A program made the translations under genes and the position numbers. This document shows positions 61,201 to 64,000 of a stretch of DNA of 64,000 bases, piece after piece. This DNA comes from Anopheles merus (Eukaryota > Arthropoda > Insecta > Diptera > Culicidae): NCBI RefSeq assembly GCF_017562075.2, contig NC_054082.1, forward strand, positions 11,503,050-11,567,049, in the 5' to 3' direction. The notes beneath the pieces are model-generated. The model made no database searches. It saw nothing but the letters and a program-made list of their open reading frames with translations, and was not told the DNA's origin. Numbering within the stretch: the stretch's first letter is position 1; each line of letters opens with the position of its first letter.

Positions 61201-62889
61201 AATAAGACAAAAGTAAGCAAATCTCGTGACAAGAAGGACGAAAGAGAAACGATTGAAACAAGCGAGTGAGCGTAGCTTGTGTAGTGATGGTCGTTAAACC
61301 AGTCGCTGTGTCGTCGAAACTTAATTAAAGATATGTCACAGTCAATAGAGTCCACCCACTGTTGATTATTGCTGACGCCAGTTCCCTGCCCCGTCCCTTT
61401 TTCGGGCGTCAGCTTGCCCTCGCCGGAAGCAAAGTGATGGAGAGGAATATGAATTTGCTTTGCTAAGCGATATTGATGTTTCCTGCTAGCTTCGGAACGC
61501 AAGGAAGGCGTGATCAAATACGTCAAGATGATCGTAAGATGAACGATAAAAACGAGGTTTCAGATAATTAAAGGAAATCGATTTCCAATCGCATTGGGGC
61601 AAGCGATTGTGAGTTACAATTCTTCATTTTTTCTTTTGAGTTTCTTTTATTTAATGTGTGTGGTCAACAAGAGAGTCGTGGGTTGTTGTCAGGTGACCAC
61701 CAGCGGCGAGTCATAATATTTACCACAATCATAGGTCGTCTATATCATATGTATCGTAATGAAAATATAATAATAACGGTATATAGCATGTATTCTCTTG
61801 ATTTTGTTATTCTATTTTTGAACTTACTATAGCTTTCATTGGAGATTTTCTTTTCTGTACTGGTTTTGAAATTGATGTGATTCTTTCTAAAAACTGTTTC
61901 GTGGGCTGTGAAGTGTGAGGTATACTATCTAAATTAATTTGTATTTTCCCCTAATTTGTATTTTGCAGATATCGTGGCACAAACACAATCAATTATCGTC
62001 ATTGCTTATCAAATATCGTAAATTGTAAGCTCCAATGATACCTGTCTCATGAATCGATTGTCTACGTTTCGGATTCATCGATAAAGGCCATCACATCAAC
62101 GATAGGAACCACGCTCTATCCAATAAAAATATTGCAAATTGGCCGTTACCTCGCGGGGTGGATCTAATAATTCAAGTTATTTTATTATGCCCGTGGCACC
62201 TTTCGACGTAAAATAGTTGTAAATAAAGCCTACTCAACAGCAGCAAAGTGAGCATAAATTAATAATAAACGGTCTGCAACTCTGGTGTTCAGATCGAACC
62301 AGACAGGAGTAAAAACTCACAAAAAAACGACAACGATTTGATGGTGTTGCAGCTGAGTGTAATATTGGAATAGGAAGAAACCATGTGTTTCTAATTTGAG
62401 ACAACGTTGCAGCCGCAAGCAAACAACATTATGTGATATGTATCAAATAAATAACAACCTCTGTCAAAATATCTCCATTCACACAGGATAGAATTTGCAC
62501 AAAACCACCGAATTGTGAAAACCTACGCATAAAGTTGACTGATTGACTGCGACAGGTAATATTCAACACGGCGGACAGGTGATTTGACAGGTCTTGTGTT
62601 GGTTAATATGAATTGAATCCGTCGATTGGTATTTGGAGTGTCGGTACAGCAAAGAGCTGTAGCAGTGCCTGTCAGGCCGGATTTAGCGACCGATGGACCA
62701 GGTGGTTGGTTTGTGTAGGTGCACGAAGGATTGTATTGGGTAAAGAATGCGTGTGATCGAAGAGAGGACGGGTTGGAATAGATAACAAGGCTAGGAAGAA
62801 ATAAAATCATAACTTACAATCTCTCCAGCGAGATCAGATCGTGCAAGGCATCCTTCTCGATGGTGTAGATGTGGTTGTCTGTCAGTTGC
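51972..62889 (-). CDS. sli: Slit axon-guidance ligand (C-terminal ~1377 residues; 5' end outside window)
   Basis: Eighteen exons on the minus strand: 62889-62818, 61145-61074, 60313-60170, 60042-59807, 57348-57207, 57122-56979, 56726-56511, 56402-56245, 56145-55992, 55889-55671, 55575-55504, 55399-55031, 54953-54882, 54795-54652, 54548-53030, 52957-52786, 52298-52156, 52058-51972. They encode the end of LRR domain 1, all of LRR domains 2-4 with their Cys-rich caps, six EGF repeats, a laminin-G domain, a seventh EGF repeat and the C-terminal cystine knot (ending TKKCY). About 130 N-terminal residues, including the signal peptide, lie beyond the window. Slit is the secreted ligand of Robo receptors, used for midline repulsion and tracheal, cardiac and muscle guidance. 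The CEG...MMYPQTSPC stretch between EGF5 and EGF6 corresponds to the Slit cleavage region. Many LRR exons are 72 nt or multiples. The stop is UGA followed by C. Confidence 0.97.
54550..54568. repeat. CA microsatellite forming a slit 3' splice site
   Basis: On the minus strand a (CA)n run ends directly in the CAG acceptor of the 1519-nt slit exon. No ordinary polypyrimidine tract separates it from the exon. Confidence 0.85.
57349..59806. other. Slit intron (2.5 kb) between LRR domains 1 and 2
   Basis: Intron on the minus strand with no exon recognised inside. It contains a long CA repeat at about 58203-58238. Confidence 0.7.
58203..58238. repeat. CA dinucleotide microsatellite
   Basis: About 18 uninterrupted AC/CA units within a slit intron. 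It is likely length-polymorphic. Confidence 0.95.
60314..61073. other. Slit intron
   Basis: AT-rich intron between LRR-coding exons. No other feature is seen. Confidence 0.6.
61146..62817. other. Slit intron
   Basis: A 1.7-kb intron between two 72-nt LRR exons. No nested gene is seen. Confidence 0.6.
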
Positions 62890-64000
62890 CTGTGAATTTA
62901 TAACGCATTGAATTAAAGATTTGACGCAAAATAACATACATTTCGTTAAAACACGTGATTGCTGAGATTATATTGAACATGTTTAATGAATATTGATTAA
63001 TGCTACTGCCATCTGTAAAATGGTAAAATTCTTCATTCCGGAAGGCAAATGAAGTTGTTTGAACGTAAGCGACAGCCGCCTCGCACACCGATTGAGTTAT
63101 TGCACGCGGGAAACTTAAAAGAATCCGCTTAATTTTAAATATTAATTTGATTATAGCATTAGCATATGTTTTTGGTGACTAGTGGATGTTTTTGGTGACT
63201 GGTGGATTGAAAACAAAGCTACGTAAGAGAATACTTGTAGGCCCTTGATAGATATTCTACTTCTCTATGTAAATACTATAGCTTTTTCATAGCATGTCCT
63301 CAGTTCAAGGATTTTGTACTTAAATTAATATTGCTTTGCAATTCGTTCGATCAGAGTTGTCATAATTGAAATTTCAACACCATACGAAATCATTTCAAAC
63401 CCTTAATTAAAACTCGATCAGGATGCAGAAACGTTGGTTTATTTAACAGTAAAGAAACCCCTTTGTCGTAAAGTGTAAAAACGGAATGGCGAAAGTGACG
63501 ACTAATTAAAAACGTCATTCGGTTCCAAAAATACCTCCATAACCACCGTCGTACGGTTTCATGGAAGCACTTGGTAGCGATATTGTATTTGAATTATAAA
63601 TTAATTGAAATCGAATCCATTCCCTGCCAGCCATGCAATAAGTATGGCGCGACGATTGAACGTGTGATACGAACGTCACCGGAAACAAGTTATCTTTTAA
63701 GCGATCGTGTCAATTTGGATACCATTTCTTCTTATTTGCCTTATTTTGTGTCAGTGTGAAAGGTAGCGTACCACCATTTCCGGTGACAAAATAACAGCGT
63801 CGCCATCGATGTAACACTAAACCTCACTAATGGGTTGAGGTCGGACGGTCATAAAATTATTCCAAATTCGGTAAAATAAAAGAAGCACGCTTCCTTTCCG
63901 ATAACTCCATACAGCGTCACGTGCTATCCCATCTGGTGTCCAGTTTTGTGTTTTACCGGGGTGTTTTGGGGTGGATTAATATTTCATCATTTACTCCATG
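62890..64000. other. Slit intron continuing beyond the window
   Basis: No upstream slit exon is recognised before the window ends. A 20-bp tandem duplication (unit containing TTTTTGGTGACT) lies at about 63163-63202. Confidence 0.6.

Noticed and set aside
52786..64000. A mir-218-like microRNA in slit introns, as in vertebrates
   Set aside because: I noticed no hairpin with that seed while reading the introns. The check was by eye and not exhaustive.

Overview
This window looks like mosquito nuclear DNA, most likely from the Anopheles gambiae complex. It has short phase-conserved introns, Sine200-like SINEs with GAA-rich tails, an RTE-type retrotransposon remnant, and a GNBPB cluster interrupted by a kainate-type glutamate receptor. 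That gene order matches what I remember of the An. gambiae GNBPB region (memory, not checked). All exon models were built by hand from reading frames, splice signals and family knowledge.

Layout. Positions 1-23318 are a gene desert of about 23 kb with simple repeats, one perfect hairpin and a few small tandem arrays. Three single-copy housekeeping genes follow or flank the cluster: GlcAT-I (minus, 23319-24579), a cinnamon/gephyrin homologue (minus, 26698-28945) and a putative RNase P/MRP subunit Rpp38 (minus, 44815-45942). Between them lie three GH16 GNBPB genes on the plus strand (29882-31111, 34214-35461, 43349-44741) and a nine-exon kainate-type receptor (plus, 36981-42459). Transposon debris sits at 24.9-26.4 kb and 32.0-33.5 kb. 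The right end is slit (minus, stop at 51972, exons to 62889); its first exons lie beyond the window.

Main points. (1) The UGA stop of slit is followed in the same frame by about 730 sense codons (51971 down to 49779) with no early ATG. They encode an acidic, repeat-bearing tail ending in a hydrophobic, probably membrane-spanning segment. Stop-codon readthrough, alternative splicing or a second gene could explain it. (2) The glutamate receptor has two tandem exons of exactly 150 nt and the same phase, each encoding a different M4 segment, so they are likely mutually exclusive. (3) The last ~680 bp of the two adjacent GNBPB genes are nearly identical while the rest has diverged, a clear gene-conversion tract. 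All three GNBPB proteins keep the GH16 catalytic acids, so they are probably true beta-1,3-glucanases.

How genes relate. The GNBPB genes share TATA boxes and upstream GATAAG motifs, which suggests gut or fat-body control. GNBPB4 and Rpp38 converge with only 73 bp between stop codons. The other genes are unrelated neighbours.
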